Of a DNA stretch of 64,000 bases, positions 34,443 to 44,966 are shown in pieces. Position 1 is the first letter of the stretch. Each line of letters starts with the position of its first letter. The stretch lies in contig JAKGHH010000003.1 in assembly GCA_022828595.1 (NCBI GenBank), forward strand, positions 101,393,583 to 101,457,582, written 5' to 3'. The position numbers and the translations under genes were made by a program. This DNA comes from Nelumbo lutea. Taxonomy: Eukaryota > Streptophyta > Magnoliopsida > Proteales > Nelumbonaceae. The notes under the pieces are model-generated. The model was not told the origin of the DNA, ran no database searches, and saw only the letters and a program-made list of their open reading frames with translations.

Positions 34443-34623
34443 GAGTTGAAATCAGCCCCCCACAAGATAGTTTTCCACAATGTCCCACAGCACATCCCTG
34501 CCGTGTATTGAGAATATCTCCCGATGATGCCTCATTATTTCTCATATTTATCATTGAGAGATGTTCCCAATACACAGCAGTGATGTGCTATAAGACGTGG
34601 GAAATCGGGGCTGATTTGAACTC
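34443..34623. mobile_element. Palindromic Mutator-like MITE with perfect 9-bp duplication, copy 1
   Basis: It starts GAGTTGAAATCAGCCCCC and ends GGGGCTGATTTGAACTC. The arms continue inward through CACAGCACATCCCTGCCGTG and TATTGAGAATATCTC, so nearly the whole 181 bp can fold on itself. The exact 9-mer CTGAATTCG lies on both sides (34434-34442 and 34624-34632). The same arm sequence recurs at 41782-41895, 42734-42891 and, diverged, at 53648-53835. No coding capacity. Confidence 0.85.
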
Positions 34624-34699
34624 CTGAATTCGAGCCTATTTTTTTTTCCAGGACTGAGGACTGAGGACTGAGCTATTTAACTTTGCTAGACTCGTGGTC

Positions 34700-35820
34700 T
34701 CGGATCCATCCCTAATTTGTTAATTTTGGCAGGACGGACAACCAACAGCGGTTTACATGCTCCAGGTACAGGAAGAACGGGGCCGGACTTCTCTGTAATT
34801 GTTGGTTCATGGCCAACATCATTCATGTGAGTTGTCATTTGCTTGCTAATGGCCAAACCTATGACCAATCAATAATCTGATTTTCCCATCTTCGCATCCT
34901 TTGTGGACCCTCAGCATTAGACATTTTATATTGACCATGATGAGTGCGGTGCTGCTTCCGTTAGTATTTTGATTGAAGGAAGAAGCAAGCATACCTTCCT
35001 CCGTGACTTGCGCAGGATAGTTTTCCGCCGTTGGCTTCCAACTGCTCCACAACTGTCACTAATCAAGATCTTGAGTGAGTTCTTATCTTGCGCTTCTGTA
35101 CCACCTTAAATGATTGAAACAGGATAGCTCCGTCCTCCGTTACTCTGATTATACGAGGTTCCGGATTCACTAATCAGTCGGTCGGGTTATCCTCTTTAGT
35201 GGGCCAGACTTTCATCAGATGGATTCTCTTCTCCTGAAGCCCAAGGCAGTATACTATTCTCTGGCATTTACCTTATTAACGGTTAGGGAAGTACCATAGT
35301 ACCATACTACCAGACGTGGAAATGTGCTCTGGGCAGCCCGATAGGGCTCGTTAATCACCAAATGAGCAATTGATTGCCACGTGTCGCACCTGTGGGGTTA
35401 TTCGAATTCTCTTTGCAAAATCATGCTTCGGATTCCATTTCCATTAACGTAGCCTTGCCAGAATTCAAATGTATCGTTACTGTCTCTTTTTTCCAATTAC
35501 TTTTATTTGCCGTCAAGACCTCCCTGAACTTTCAGATTTTACCATTAAGTTAGGGTGGTGAAGGACGAGTAGGTTGATTTACCAAAATACCTACCTTTAA
35601 AAACTTGTATAAAATGGAAATTGCAACACAATTTATTTAGAAGCCTAGAATTGCAACAAATACAACAAGAAATTAATATCAATTAAACCAATAACAAATG
35701 GAATTTGAAAAAAAATTGAATGAATATGTTTTTTAGAAAATAATTGGAAAAATGATAGTATGGGGATTTAGAGATGTTTAAACAATCACATGAGATTTTT
35801 TTTCAAAGTTAACTAATGTA
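34700..35820. other. Intergenic stretch, no gene recognised
   Basis: It is less AT-rich than its surroundings and holds short open frames on the minus strand (34686-34868 and 34846-35052) with no recognisable domain. It may be a decayed gene or transposon piece. Nothing else is supported. Confidence 0.35.
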
Positions 35821-35824
35821 GTTA

Positions 35825-36222
35825 GAGGTATAATTGGATCTGATTCAACAAGATCAGAATATGATCCGATTATTGAAAATTTGCATTTGAATCTGATTGG
35901 AAATCAGATCGAATTTAAAGATATTGGATCCAAATTTGAATCCTAATGGGCTCAGATTGGATTTTGATTTAATCCGATTTTACTTTAATTTTTTTAAAAT
36001 ACGAAAAAATTACTTTTCAATTTTATATAATGAATTTTAATATAAATATATATACTGAAATAACTATATAAAAATTATATATTAAAATAAAAATATTATA
36101 GTATAATTAGATTAAGATTTTAATCAAATCCAATAGAATCAAATCTAAATTCATTTCGATTACATAAGCACATTATCCAAAGATGATAAGATTAAGTATT
36201 GAATTGGGCAACGGATTTTCAA
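35825..36222. mobile_element. Relative of the 2608-3165 element, opposite orientation
   Basis: Inverted, it reads GAAAATCCGTTGCCCAATTC and then TTATGTAATCGAAATGAATT, in step with 2634-2720, with the same AT-rich centre and the same series of GGATTCAAATTTGGATCC-like motifs at the far end. The target duplication is not clear. It lies 0.5 kb upstream of the arabinogalactan-protein gene. Confidence 0.5.
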
Positions 36223-36599
36223 ATATATTGACAAGAATGTTAGAGATCTTTATTAAAATCTAAAAATTCAGAGTTCTTTTCGCAAGTCAGGTAGATAATT
36301 AATTACCACTGCCCCTAAAATACATGGTAGTAGCACGTAATTAAAAAAATCCATGGTTACTCCTTTAGGTTGTAGTCTGCTTGAACCTTCCTACCCAATA
36401 AATAATCACGGACTGAGCGAGTTACAGGAAAATAAAATTTGAAAAGAAAAACAATAATTGTCAATCTTGTCCCGTAGCAAACATGCCAATCTGTATTTTC
36501 CATTGTAACCCAATAATCACTTTCCGCGTGGCGCATCAGTGGACCCACACTCATTGATCAAACCTTTTAAGCTCTCTTCATCATAATACTCCACTCAGC

Positions 36600-36717
36600 C
36601 TTCTCGCCTCGGTCTCGCTATCTCTCTCTCTCTCCTCCCCTCTCGAAGTTCTCAAAAACACATTTATTACAGTCTCTCCTCCAAATCCAATAAAGTGTTT
36701 GATTTGATCATCATTTA
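36600..36717 (+). promoter_or_regulatory. Pyrimidine-rich leader of the arabinogalactan-protein gene
   Basis: The 118 bp before the start codon contain a (TC)n run near 36620-36645 and a CTCCTCC-rich tail, typical of plant 5' leaders. The start of transcription cannot be fixed from sequence alone. Confidence 0.4.
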
Positions 36718-37134
36718 ATGGCTTCCTTTTCGTTACTCTTCGCGCTCATCGTCGCCTCCATGCTCCCACTCTCACTCACTCTAGCTTCGGAGCTAAAATT
36801 GGAGTCCTCAGCCATATCAGCGGCGCCTGCTTTCTTGCCAAACCCACCGCTCTCGGCTCCTTCGCCGGCATTATCCCCGGATATAGATCCGTTGTTTCCA
36901 ACTCCAGGCGGGGCGAAGACTTCTCCAACTGTGTCGTCTCTGCCCACCATTCCTTCCAACCCAAGCCCTCCGAATCCGGACGAAATTGTTTCATTAGGGC
37001 CCGACTCGGGGCTTTCACCATCCCACTCTTTACCGGCCTCGTCTTCCAGCTCTCTCAATTCAGTCGGGCCTCTAAATTGGGCAATGTTTCTGGGTCTGGT
37101 CGTGTTCTGGCAAACACAGCTTTTTGGCATGTGA
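36718..37134 (+). CDS. GPI-anchored classical arabinogalactan protein (AGP25/26/27 type)
   Basis: An intronless 138-aa protein. Residues 1-23 are a secretory signal peptide (MASFSLLFALIVASMLPLSL then TLA). The mature part (about 24-115) is rich in Pro, Ser, Ala and Thr with spaced AP, SP and TP pairs that would be hydroxylated and carry arabinogalactan chains. The motif ALSPDIDPLFPTPGG matches the SPDISPLxPSPGG line I know from AGP25-27. The last 20 or so residues (LNWAMFLGLVVFWQTQLFG) form a hydrophobic tail after a small-residue stretch, as expected for a GPI-anchor signal, so the protein should sit on the outer face of the plasma membrane. It follows the kinase gene in the same direction, as AGP25 and RUNKEL are neighbours in Arabidopsis. 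A longer frame lies antisense but shows no protein features. Confidence 0.85.
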   Translation: MASFSLLFALIVASMLPLSLTLASELKLESSAISAAPAFLPNPPLSAPSPALSPDIDPLFPTPGGAKTSPTVSSLPTIPSNPSPPNPDEIVSLGPDSGLSPSHSLPASSSSSLNSVGPLNWAMFLGLVVFWQTQLFGM

Positions 37135-38290
37135 CTAGTGAGTGAGGTACTACTGCTGGTGCTGGACTGTTTGGGTGGGGGGAGCTGCAATTCAAGCATT
37201 CAATTATTGTCATTATTTGGTTCCACTTTTGGTTTCATGCCTGAAGATCTTCTAACTAATTTGTTCTCTTTTCAAAACCTACTACAAAATGTTGTTAGTG
37301 CTCTAGGTTTTTCTTTCATCTTTCATGCTGTAAGATACCCTTTTTTGTATTTTAATTAATTTTGTAATTGGTTGTAATTTATTCTATTGAATTGAGAGTT
37401 AAAAGGTGGAAATTGGTTGGGAAGACTGGTGGTCAATTCCACCCTAGAGTTTGTGTTTCTTTTATTCACTTGTTCCTGCTGTTCTTTTTTTTTTTTTTTT
37501 AATTGAATCATTCATTTTATTAACATGGGTTGGGTCAGATTGGGTGGGGGCACATGGCTTTGGGTAGGTATGGTAACTCACATGGCTCTGTATAGACATC
37601 ACAGTCAGTGAGACAGGACATGTGAATGGGGGACTGTCTTCCATGACTAAAACCAAGCTATCTCAATTCTCAAAGATGACATTTAGTTCTAACGGTCATG
37701 AGACAGCAAAGCCCAATCCTGGCTGTCCTTGGCTAACTAACTGGCATTGTCATTTTGTCAAACACTAAGTTGGAAACACTAACTAGCATTGTCATTTTGT
37801 CAAACAGTGGCTGAATTGTTCTTTTTACTTGATAGGGCTTATTCTTCTTCTTGTCTATGGCTTTTTATAAAAGTAACTTATTACTTCCTCTTTCTTAAAA
37901 AGTAGTGAAGATGCTGAAAATGTGTAAAGGTGCTCCTGGAAAACATCAAGGAAAGGGACTGTTGAGAATAAAATGGACAGTGATTGTACCTACACTTCTC
38001 CCAATTTCAATACTTGAAACAGAAGTACAGAACTATTAGTAGACACCTAAAAAGAATATATATACTATTAAATGAATGAGATTGGCAAAAGAAAATTACA
38101 ATATCTTCATGACTCTAAAAGCCTATTGTAAAGAGAAAACCCCAATAGCAAAAACCTAACTACCCAAATATAGATTTGTAAGCCCTATTTCTTCTACCTT
38201 GTGACTACCAAAAAAATAAAAAATTTCTTCTACCTTATATAAATACATGAATCTATATGAGCCATCTTATATGGTTTACAATATCTTCAT
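37135..38290. other. Intergenic region between two convergent genes
   Basis: The first few hundred bases are probably 3' untranslated sequence of the arabinogalactan-protein gene. A short frame at 37138-37359 has no protein features. A poly(T) run lies at about 37486-37501. CTAACT(G)GCATTGTCATTTTGTC occurs twice near 37738-37762 and 37780-37806. The end holds the 3' region of the NAB-protein gene on the minus strand. Confidence 0.4.
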
Positions 38291-38303
38291 GAGCCACCTT
38301 TCT

Positions 38304-40355
38304 CTAGAGGGCTACAACGCTAGTCTGGGGATTCACAAACCCATTAAATAATTTCATTGAGAATGCTTCTTTCAGCTTGCTAAATTCGAAGGGACTTCTT
38401 TTCTTGGACGGTTCCTTGGCAAAATTCTTCTTCAGAGTCGCATTTTCCTCCTTCAGAACTTCTATAGCTACGCTGAGTTGTCTTATTACTTCCCTCTTCT
38501 CTTCGTCCTTCTCCATTAATTTGTCTTTTTGGATCCTGTTTTCCACCTTGAGTCTCTCTATTTCTTCTCTAAGCCTCATCACTTGACTCTCACCGGCACT
38601 GATTTCACATGAAACTTCTTCCTCTTCCCTCTCTGCATCCACTTGAATTACTTCTTCCTCTTGTTCAGGGTCATCAACTTCAGACTCCCCAGATTCCTCG
38701 GAATCAAAATTCTCGGAGTAGCTATCATAAGACTTCTGCATGGGGCTTGTTATCTTCTGAGTTGAGTATTTGCTGTGATAAGGAGACCCTAATGGTGTGA
38801 CCAGGCGGGCCCCAGATTCTGACTTAAGCTGATCAAATCGTTCGGCTAAGGAGCGGTGTGCCCGGTAGAAATCCTCAACCATGTTAACCAGCTCTGGCCG
38901 CTTCTTGTAGTACATCTCGGCACGCTGCGCAAAGGAATCCGCATCTTCTTCAATCAATTTCAGCATTGCCTTTGTCTTCTCGTCAAGCTCTGTCACATAA
39001 GGAAAATTAGCCTCAGTTTAAGAAAATAAGCATAGTTACATGGACAGTGTCGTCGGTGGCAGAGGATGAATGCATCACTAGAATTTGATAATGATATTTG
39101 CTTATGTCTAGTCAAACTCCACTTTGTCCAAATATCCAATGTTTATTTTTAGATTGAATCAGATATGCCTACATCCGAATTTGATTTGTTCCTCAGATTC
39201 CACTTATGCTTTGAATTTAGATTGAATTCAGATCAAATTCGATAAATATTATCAGAAATTAAATTAAAATAATCTATAAGATAATCCGAAATAAGACTTG
39301 AACCCATGCCTCCTTTTGTAAACATACAACACTTAAACCAGCTTGCAAAAGATCTATACTGGATTGGATAGTGGTGAACCATACTCGATCCGATCAAATA
39401 TAAATAGATCAAATTTGGGTCACCCTTATGTTCTTTGTTGCAGCCAAATATACTTTATTACGCCGTCTATTAAAGAATGCTACAATAGAATCGGGTGGAA
39501 CATGACTCCACAGCGAATACCATTGCAGCCCTATTTTTACGGATTCCAAAAGGGTGGACGAAACCCCACTAGCCCCTAGGCCCAATCCATCATCTACATA
39601 TTTTATTCAAAGGAAACTGGTAACACCGTGAACAGGATCTTGGCTCTTTGAAACTTAAAAAGTTAAAACCCCGAATGATTTTTTTTTTCTTTTTTGCCAG
39701 AAAAAAGGGTAACCCATTAGCTAGATCAAGTCATTACAACCTAAATTCAGGCTGCCCTCATTACATACCAAAACATTGTAATTGCAAGCATTATATACTA
39801 GAGTATGGGCAGTGAAATTCATTAGATCTACTAAATGATTTTTAGTTTCATAGACAGTAGGTGGCAAAAAATTAAGCTACTTCACCCCGGGTTTCCTAAA
39901 AACAGAACCAATAAGTGTGACAATCAGAGGACCTCGGTCACGATTCAGATTCTATGGTGGAGAGTAAAGGCAAGGCCCACCATGTGGCTTAGTCAGAAAA
40001 CCAGGTTTCATTTGTCATAATTTGTTAAAATGATGAAGTTTGATAGACTAATCTTAGGGGTTGGTCCCCAGCACAGTAGTTTTCCTGAATTACTTTAATT
40101 TAGCACACTGTTAGTTGTTCTTCAATACAGTAACGTCTAACAAGAGAAAAATAATCAGAAATCAGAGCTACAAATACTAAAACTAGGGAGCCCCCAACAG
40201 TCGAGCTGTCCTGTAAATTAACAATGGACTGACTAGAGAGATAAGGAAGGGTGGGTACCCGTAAGCGTGGATTGGAGCCATGCGGAGCGCCTCGGGCTGT
40301 TGTGACTGTCGAACCACCACGAATAGGAAGGCTTCTTCATGCTCAGCATCATCAT
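38304..40355 (-). CDS. NET3C-like: NETWORKED-3-type NAB-domain (KIP1-like) actin-binding protein
   Basis: Two exons on the minus strand: 40355-40259 (97 nt, start, donor G|GTACCC) and 38989-38304 (acceptor TGACAG|AG, to stop). The joined codon is GAG and the product is 260 aa. Exon 1 gives [20 protein letters not shown], the aromatic start of the NAB domain. Exon 2 continues [20 protein letters not shown], then [20 protein letters not shown] and [13 protein letters not shown], so NAB spans about residues 10-90. NAB domains of NET proteins bind F-actin; Arabidopsis NET3C works at ER-plasma-membrane contact sites with VAP27. An acidic linker, a coiled coil (about 160-225) and a basic tail ([20 protein letters not shown]) follow. 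The start was set at the first of three in-frame ATGs after an in-frame TAA. An extra 5' exon may exist near 41461-41560. Against the family, only the start is in doubt. Confidence 0.87.
39120..39420. repeat. Repeat in the NAB-gene intron, with a tRNA-like minus-strand segment
   Basis: AATTTGATTTG/CAAATTCGAT-type sequence like that of the hAT-like elements lies at 39140-39260 and 39350-39420. Between them the minus strand reads AGCTGGTTTAAG and, some 30 bp on, GGGTTCAAGTCTTA, which resemble the A and B boxes of a tRNA-derived SINE head. No tail or target duplication is seen, so the SINE idea is tentative. Confidence 0.3.
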
Positions 40356-40885
40356 CTTCTCTTACCTTCACCAAAACCAAACACCACCCACCAGCAAAAT
40401 CAAGCCAAGTAACAGAAATGAAATAATATCAAGAGAAATTTAATTTGACTTAATAAAACTCCCACAGTAGTTGGGACTCAACAAAATCCGGCTTATCTCA
40501 GAGCCTCCACAGCTCTTAATTTGAATTTTGAAGAACACTTGGAGGGCACACTTTGGGCTGTCTGTGTGTCGCTCCTCCCTCTCCGGGGTCGCAATTTGGA
40601 GACAATCCTCAGGGCGGTCCAGAACGAGCCACCAGATTTTGGAACTGGATCGTGCTTATTTTTGGCGACAGCCAACTGGCTAAACGGTAAACGGGCCACC
40701 TGTCCAGTGAACGGTCCTGATCGGCTGATCCCCTCAAATCGGAACACGTTCTGAGTAATGCAGCACTGCCCAAGTGCTAGGTGTCCCGTCACCGTGTCTG
40801 CACTGCAGACTGAATTCAAACAGGTATCGCTTTAATTTTCAAAGGGTATTTTTGTCAGAATGCCCTAAACATCGACCAAACGTGT

Positions 40886-41013
40886 CTTCAAAAACTAAGG
40901 ATATTTTGGTCATTTCGGCTCAGAATTCAAATCGACTTCGAGGTACTAGACTCTAGACTCTAGTCTAGTCCAAAAATAAAAGCGGAGTCCAAAAATATCC
41001 TTAGTTTTTGAAG
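40886..41013. repeat. 24-25-bp inverted repeat upstream of the NAB gene
   Basis: CTTCAAAAACTAAGGATATT at 40886 pairs with AATATCCTTAGTTTTTGAAG ending at 41013, extended by about 5 bp on the loop side. The loop is about 80 bp and contains ACTCTAGACTCTAGTCTAGT. It is either a tiny foldback element or a structured part of the NAB-gene leader or promoter. Confidence 0.7.
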
Positions 41014-41460
41014 TCGATCTCTACGGTGGAGATAGGATCTAGGGGTGGCCTGAATCAAAACTCTGGAGTCCAAAAATAATAATAAAAAAAAAACAACTAA
41101 AAAAAACAGAGGAAAAGAAATGAAGAAAAACCCTAGCTTCCGGTGTTTAGCAACAACTCTATGAATGGCCAAAATAAGCGGAACCTATTCTAGCAAGATT
41201 CTGAACGCCGGATTCAGCTGCTGGAAACCGAGGTCCCGGTTAAGAAGACGCGATCACCGGTCAGTAACTAAGTCAATGAGCTACGAAACATCAACACCAA
41301 ATGCGAATCCAGTCGCCGAGATCTGACCCAACGAATTTCCTAACTAACCAAATAAGAACTAAGCAGCAGGCCAACAGATGACACAAAACAAGCGTATTGA
41401 AAAGTAGGATATGGAGAAGAAGGAGACAGATTGAGAGAGAGAGAGAGAGAGGCGCACCTA

Positions 41461-41560
41461 CCTTGAGTTCCCTCTCGTCGCTGGCTCCAGGGGAGGAGGA
41501 GGGAGACGTCCTTCTGTTCGCAAAACTCTGCTCCGACCGAGTAGACTTCAAATCACAGAA
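41461..41560 (-). other. Possible 5' leader exon of the NAB-domain gene
   Basis: On the minus strand a GC-richer stretch ends in CTCAAG|GTAGGTGCGCC, a good donor site, followed by a (CT)n run at the intron start. It contains an ATG-led reading frame of about 30 codons ending at that donor. It lies about 1.1 kb upstream of the NAB start codon in the right orientation, so it may be an untranslated first exon with an upstream reading frame. There is no transcript evidence in this window. Confidence 0.35.
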
Positions 41561-41781
41561 GAGGAGAGTGCTTTGTGTGATGTGTTTAAAACATGGCCCG
41601 GTTTCGAGTTTGTCTCATTTTAGGAATGATACGAGCTATTCACCCTATTAGAACGTGACACGCGTCCCGAAGCAGATTTTTGAGCGTCGAGATAATCTAC
41701 CTTGAATTGTCTAAACTATCCCTACCCATTCCCGTTATTTGCCACTCTAACTGTCTAACATCTCTGCATAACGGCTTGGCT

Positions 41782-41895
41782 GAGACCGAATCAGCCCCCC
41801 CACAACATCCCCACCGTGTATCGGGATCATCTCTTGATGATGACATCCAATACATGGCGGCGATGTGCTGTGGGACGTTGTGGGGGCAGTCCTGT
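41782..41895. mobile_element. Palindromic MITE, copy 2 (decayed)
   Basis: GAGACCGAATCAGCCCCCC, ACAACATCCCCACCGTGTAT and CGGGATCATCTC form the left arm. TACATGGCGGCGATGTGCTG and GTTGTGGGGGCAG form the right arm. Both match the arms of the copies at 34443-34623 and 42734-42891. The ends have decayed and no target duplication is seen. It lies about 220 bp upstream of the possible 5' leader exon. Confidence 0.6.
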
Positions 41896-41959
41896 GTGGC
41901 GCTGTGCTTAGGGTTTTTGTTAGCTAAACTAAACCTTTAATTAAACGACTTCGGATTTG

Positions 41960-42055
41960 TTCCTCAGAACGCACCTCACACCAACCTCAGAGCACGTTGC
42001 CACCTCACACCAACCTCAGAACATGTTGCTGTGGTGCATTTAGAATATCTCCCCA
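41960..42055. repeat. 29-bp tandem duplication beside a half copy of the palindromic MITE
   Basis: CACCTCACACCAACCTCAGA begins each of two tandem 29-bp units (41973-42001 and 42002-42030). The downstream TTGCTGTGGTGCATTTAGAA and TATCTCCCC resemble one arm of the palindromic MITE family. Confidence 0.5.
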
Positions 42056-42092
42056 TGTGAACCTTTCATCATGTCCCAATTGGAACATCACT

Positions 42093-42478
42093 CGTACTAA
42101 AGGGGCATGTTTTTTTTGGATTTTGAGAGGGGGAAAGTTGGTCAATGGGATTTTGGTTTTCATTGACCATGAATTCAATGTTCTTTTTTCAGATTTACGT
42201 GGGGATTAGAGAAAGTTCATTTTCTTGGGTAAGTGATACCTATCTCTTAGGTGGATAAATAACTTTCTCGGAAAAGTTGCCAACACTTGAATGACACAAA
42301 AATGTCATTTTCAATAATAGATTTTTATGGCTAAAATGGCAATTGCCTTATTTAAATGAGAAATAAAAAAATATGGGTAAATGCACTTGTTCGGATAAGT
42401 GTTTTTTAGGAAAAACTTACCCAGATAACTGTATTTACCCGACTAAGTAACTTACAAAAAAGCGAGCGGGGCCTTAAA
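42093..42478. repeat. Dispersed ~370-bp repeat, copy B
   Basis: It parallels 9415-9780: GGGATTTTGGTTTTCATTGA, CTTAGGTGGATAAATAACTT, AAGTTGCCAACACTTGAATG, AAAAACTTACCCAGATAA and GCGGGGCCTTAAA. It is non-coding, and a third shorter copy lies at 43765-44000. Confidence 0.55.
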
Positions 42479-42733
42479 TTATTATTCATGGGAAGTGTCC
42501 TCGATATAATATACGATGGGATGTGACTATTAGGCTAGTGTGAAACGTACTCTTGTAAGGAGAAATCTGAATTCCCATTAAAGGGATTTGTGACTGCATT
42601 GGCTTGTTGGGACAAATGTTAGGAGTGTTTGTTGGTAGCAGTTAGATCTATCAAAAAAGTAAATTTAACGGTTAATCCAATCCGTCGTCAAAATTCAGGT
42701 TGGGTAGGGATGGGCCACTGGCCACAGGCACAC

Positions 42734-42891
42734 GAGTTCACATCAGCGCCCCACAAGGGGGTGCCCCACAACACATCCCGACCTTATATTGGGAATATCT
42801 CTCGATGAAATGTATGGGAGATGATGTGACATCATCAGGAGATATTCCCAATACAAGGTCAGGATGTGTTGTGGGGCGTTGATGTGAACTC
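42734..42891. mobile_element. Palindromic Mutator-like MITE, copy 3
   Basis: It starts GAGTTCACATCAGCGCCCC and ends GGGGCGTTGATGTGAACTC. The arms extend through CAACACATCCCGACCTTATA and TTGGGAATATCTC. The flanking 9-mers CAGGCACAC (42725-42733) and CAGACTCAC (42892-42900) agree at seven of nine positions. The left arm carries an extra ACAAGGGGGTGCCCC-like insertion. Confidence 0.75.
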
Positions 42892-43019
42892 CAGACTCAC
42901 AAGTAACCTATTTTGAATCGAATGATTAAACTTGTGTTTTTGGTAAAAAAACCATTGATCCATCTGATCCATGGGTCAAATCTGATCTAATTGCTAGGGC
43001 TAGGTTATAAAACTAAACC

Positions 43020-43700
43020 ATTCAATTTAGACTCTTGGTTTGCATGAATAGGGGTTTTGAATCAGAATCAAAAGGAGTTATTCTGACTCCAATTATTTAA
43101 TTGAACGGAATCGGAATCCTATTCCCATTCCTACTGAAATGACATTCCCCCATTTGAGGAAATAGTTATTCCTTGCCCCTCTATTAGGAATGAAATCACA
43201 TCTTTACTGATTCTCATTCTCATTCCCCCATCAATGGAGTGAGATGGCATTATGATTTTGATTGTGATAGGGGCCTTTAAGCTTTTACCAAGAAAAAATG
43301 GATTGCAGATTTCGAATCGGCATAAATTTGAATAAATAGGCGCAGTTTGGCAGTTTTCGAGTAAGACAAGGGTATTATAGGGATTTCATTTCACAGGGAA
43401 TTAATTGACTGGTTGTTAGAGATGGAGCGTGCTGGACAAATAAAGAAAGAGATTGCAACGGTCGAAAAATCGCTTTAGGTGTGGGCCATCGTGACTCGGT
43501 GAGTCGGTGGTCGTCGACGAAGAATCTCTTTGTGGCTTCGTCCTCAATGACGAGTTGGCAACTGTCACAAGGTTGTTGGGACTTGGGAATCAGCTGTGAA
43601 GCGCCTCGTGTTTTGGATATTAGATGTTTGGTTGCAGGCATCGTGCTGTTGTAGTATGACTAAATAATCCATGCCGATCACAACCTGGGCTGAAGGCTGA
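43020..43700. other. No gene supported; possible short transposon remnant
   Basis: Sequence rich in GGAATCGGAATCC/GATTCTCATTCTCATTCC lies at 43060-43280 and looks like a decayed MITE. A frame of 88 codons on the minus strand (43375-43641) has no recognisable domain and no supporting splice or codon pattern. Confidence 0.3.
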
Positions 43701-43764
43701 AGCTATTTCGGAGCACCAAACAGGCTCATTATTTGAGCAGCCTGAGCAGGGTGGATAGAGTTTA

Positions 43765-44000
43765 GGGGGGCGTATTTTTTTTTTTGGATTTGGAGATGGG
43801 GAAGTTGATAAATGGAATTTTGGTTTTTATTGATCAAGAATTTCATGATATTTTTTTCAGCTTTATGTGGAGAATAGGAAAAGTCTTTTTTCATGGGTAT
43901 TACTTTTCAAGGAAAGTGTGATATTTATCTCCTAAGTGGATACATAATTTTTCTATATATGGGAAAAGTTGTCAATACTTGAATGAGATTGGTTGCGATG
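43765..44000. repeat. Dispersed ~370-bp repeat, copy C (truncated)
   Basis: It shares GGAATTTTGGTTTTTATTGA, TTTATGTGGAGAATAGGAAA, CTAAGTGGATACATAA and GAAAAGTTGTCAATACTTGA with 9415-9780 and 42093-42478. It lacks the last third, including the closing GGGGCCTTAAA. Confidence 0.5.
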
Positions 44001-44138
44001 TAAATCTTGAACCAGGTATAAATTTTGCTTCACTTTAGAAGGAGTATAAATACAAATATGTAAAGTATAAAATCTTATATTTTGTATTCTTTTGTAGAGC
44101 CTGTTCTGTACATATTTGTATTTGTGAACCATATATGA

Positions 44139-44251
44139 TTCAGTTGGTAAAAGTACAAATATAATACGTATAATAAAAATACAAGGTATAGAAATATAAA
44201 ATATAAAATTTGTACAGTATATAATTGTATTTGTACTCTTACCAAACTGAG
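44139..44251. mobile_element. Small inverted-repeat MITE
   Basis: GATTCAGTTGGTAAAAGTAC at the left pairs with GTACTCTTACCAAACTGAGC at the right, continuing inward as AAATATAAT against ATTGTATTT. Both flanks have TAT, which may be a 3-bp duplication. No coding capacity. Confidence 0.55.
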
Positions 44252-44869
44252 CCTATGATTCACACTCCTACGCGATACAAAATTCGTAATTTTTATCTTA
44301 TTTGCTGTCACTAGTAGTCTAATAGTTTGGTATAAAATTTGCATTTTAAAAACTAATGCAATTTACTACCACCTTCCCATTACCTCAAAATTTTCTTATA
44401 TAAAGTGTACCACATCATTACCTCATTCCCAAACAAATAACCTTATCACACTTTTATTTTTTATTTTTTATTTTATTTTTCACAAATAAAATACAACGCC
44501 CCAAATCTGAAGCAAAAGTAAATCAAAATTTACACTTACTCTATTTTCTCTTCCATGCTTTTAAACCTATGCAAATGAAATGATAGGATAGATAGAGGGC
44601 TGTTGTGCCATACACGAAGAGTGGTGGATGAACATGACAAACTGTGATTGTTGCATCACAAAACTTCGGATCTGGAGATACAACGCTTTACCGGTAAAGG
44701 CTCCATAATAATTGCAAGGTGCATGTACTAAAGTTTGAGCTTCACACGTTGGGGTCGTGATTCATTATTTCATTCAAGAGATGATCACCAGTGGCGGTAT
44801 TGGGATATGGGCTGTAGGAGGATCTTTGGAGTGCAATACCAGAATTATAATCTTTCGAGTGCAATATAT

Positions 44870-44965
44870 ATATATATAATGGGTGCTCGTGCAGGAAATA
44901 GAATTTACTTGTGCACGTGAGGGCAACACATATAAGATAATTATATATATATATATATATATATA
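44870..44965. repeat. (TA)n microsatellites
   Basis: Two TA runs lie near 44866-44877 and 44942-44965. The short frames that cross them are artefacts of the repeat. Confidence 0.7.
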
Positions 44966-44966
44966 A

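Noticed and set aside
34686..35052. Two overlapping minus-strand frames in less AT-rich sequence
   Set aside because: They are short, in different frames and unlike any family I know. I noted the region as unexplained rather than as a gene.
36711..37199. 162-codon open frame antisense to the arabinogalactan-protein gene, longer than the sense gene
   Set aside because: It has no signal, domain or splice context. The sense frame has a signal peptide, AGP motifs and a GPI tail. The antisense frame stays open because of the Pro/Ser-rich codons opposite.
37138..37359. 73-codon frame just after the arabinogalactan-protein stop codon
   Set aside because: It begins within the likely 3' untranslated region and has no protein features.
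39280..39350. Possible tRNA gene or SINE on the minus strand
   Set aside because: Only A- and B-box-like words can be seen. No cloverleaf stems can be drawn, so no tRNA call was made.
40183..40380. 65-codon minus-strand frame overlapping NAB-gene exon 1
   Set aside because: It is in a different frame from the WWFDSH line. The true exon uses the neighbouring frame and splices at 40259.
43375..43641. 88-codon minus-strand frame
   Set aside because: No recognisable domain, neighbouring repeats, no splice evidence. A decayed gene piece cannot be excluded, but nothing supports it.
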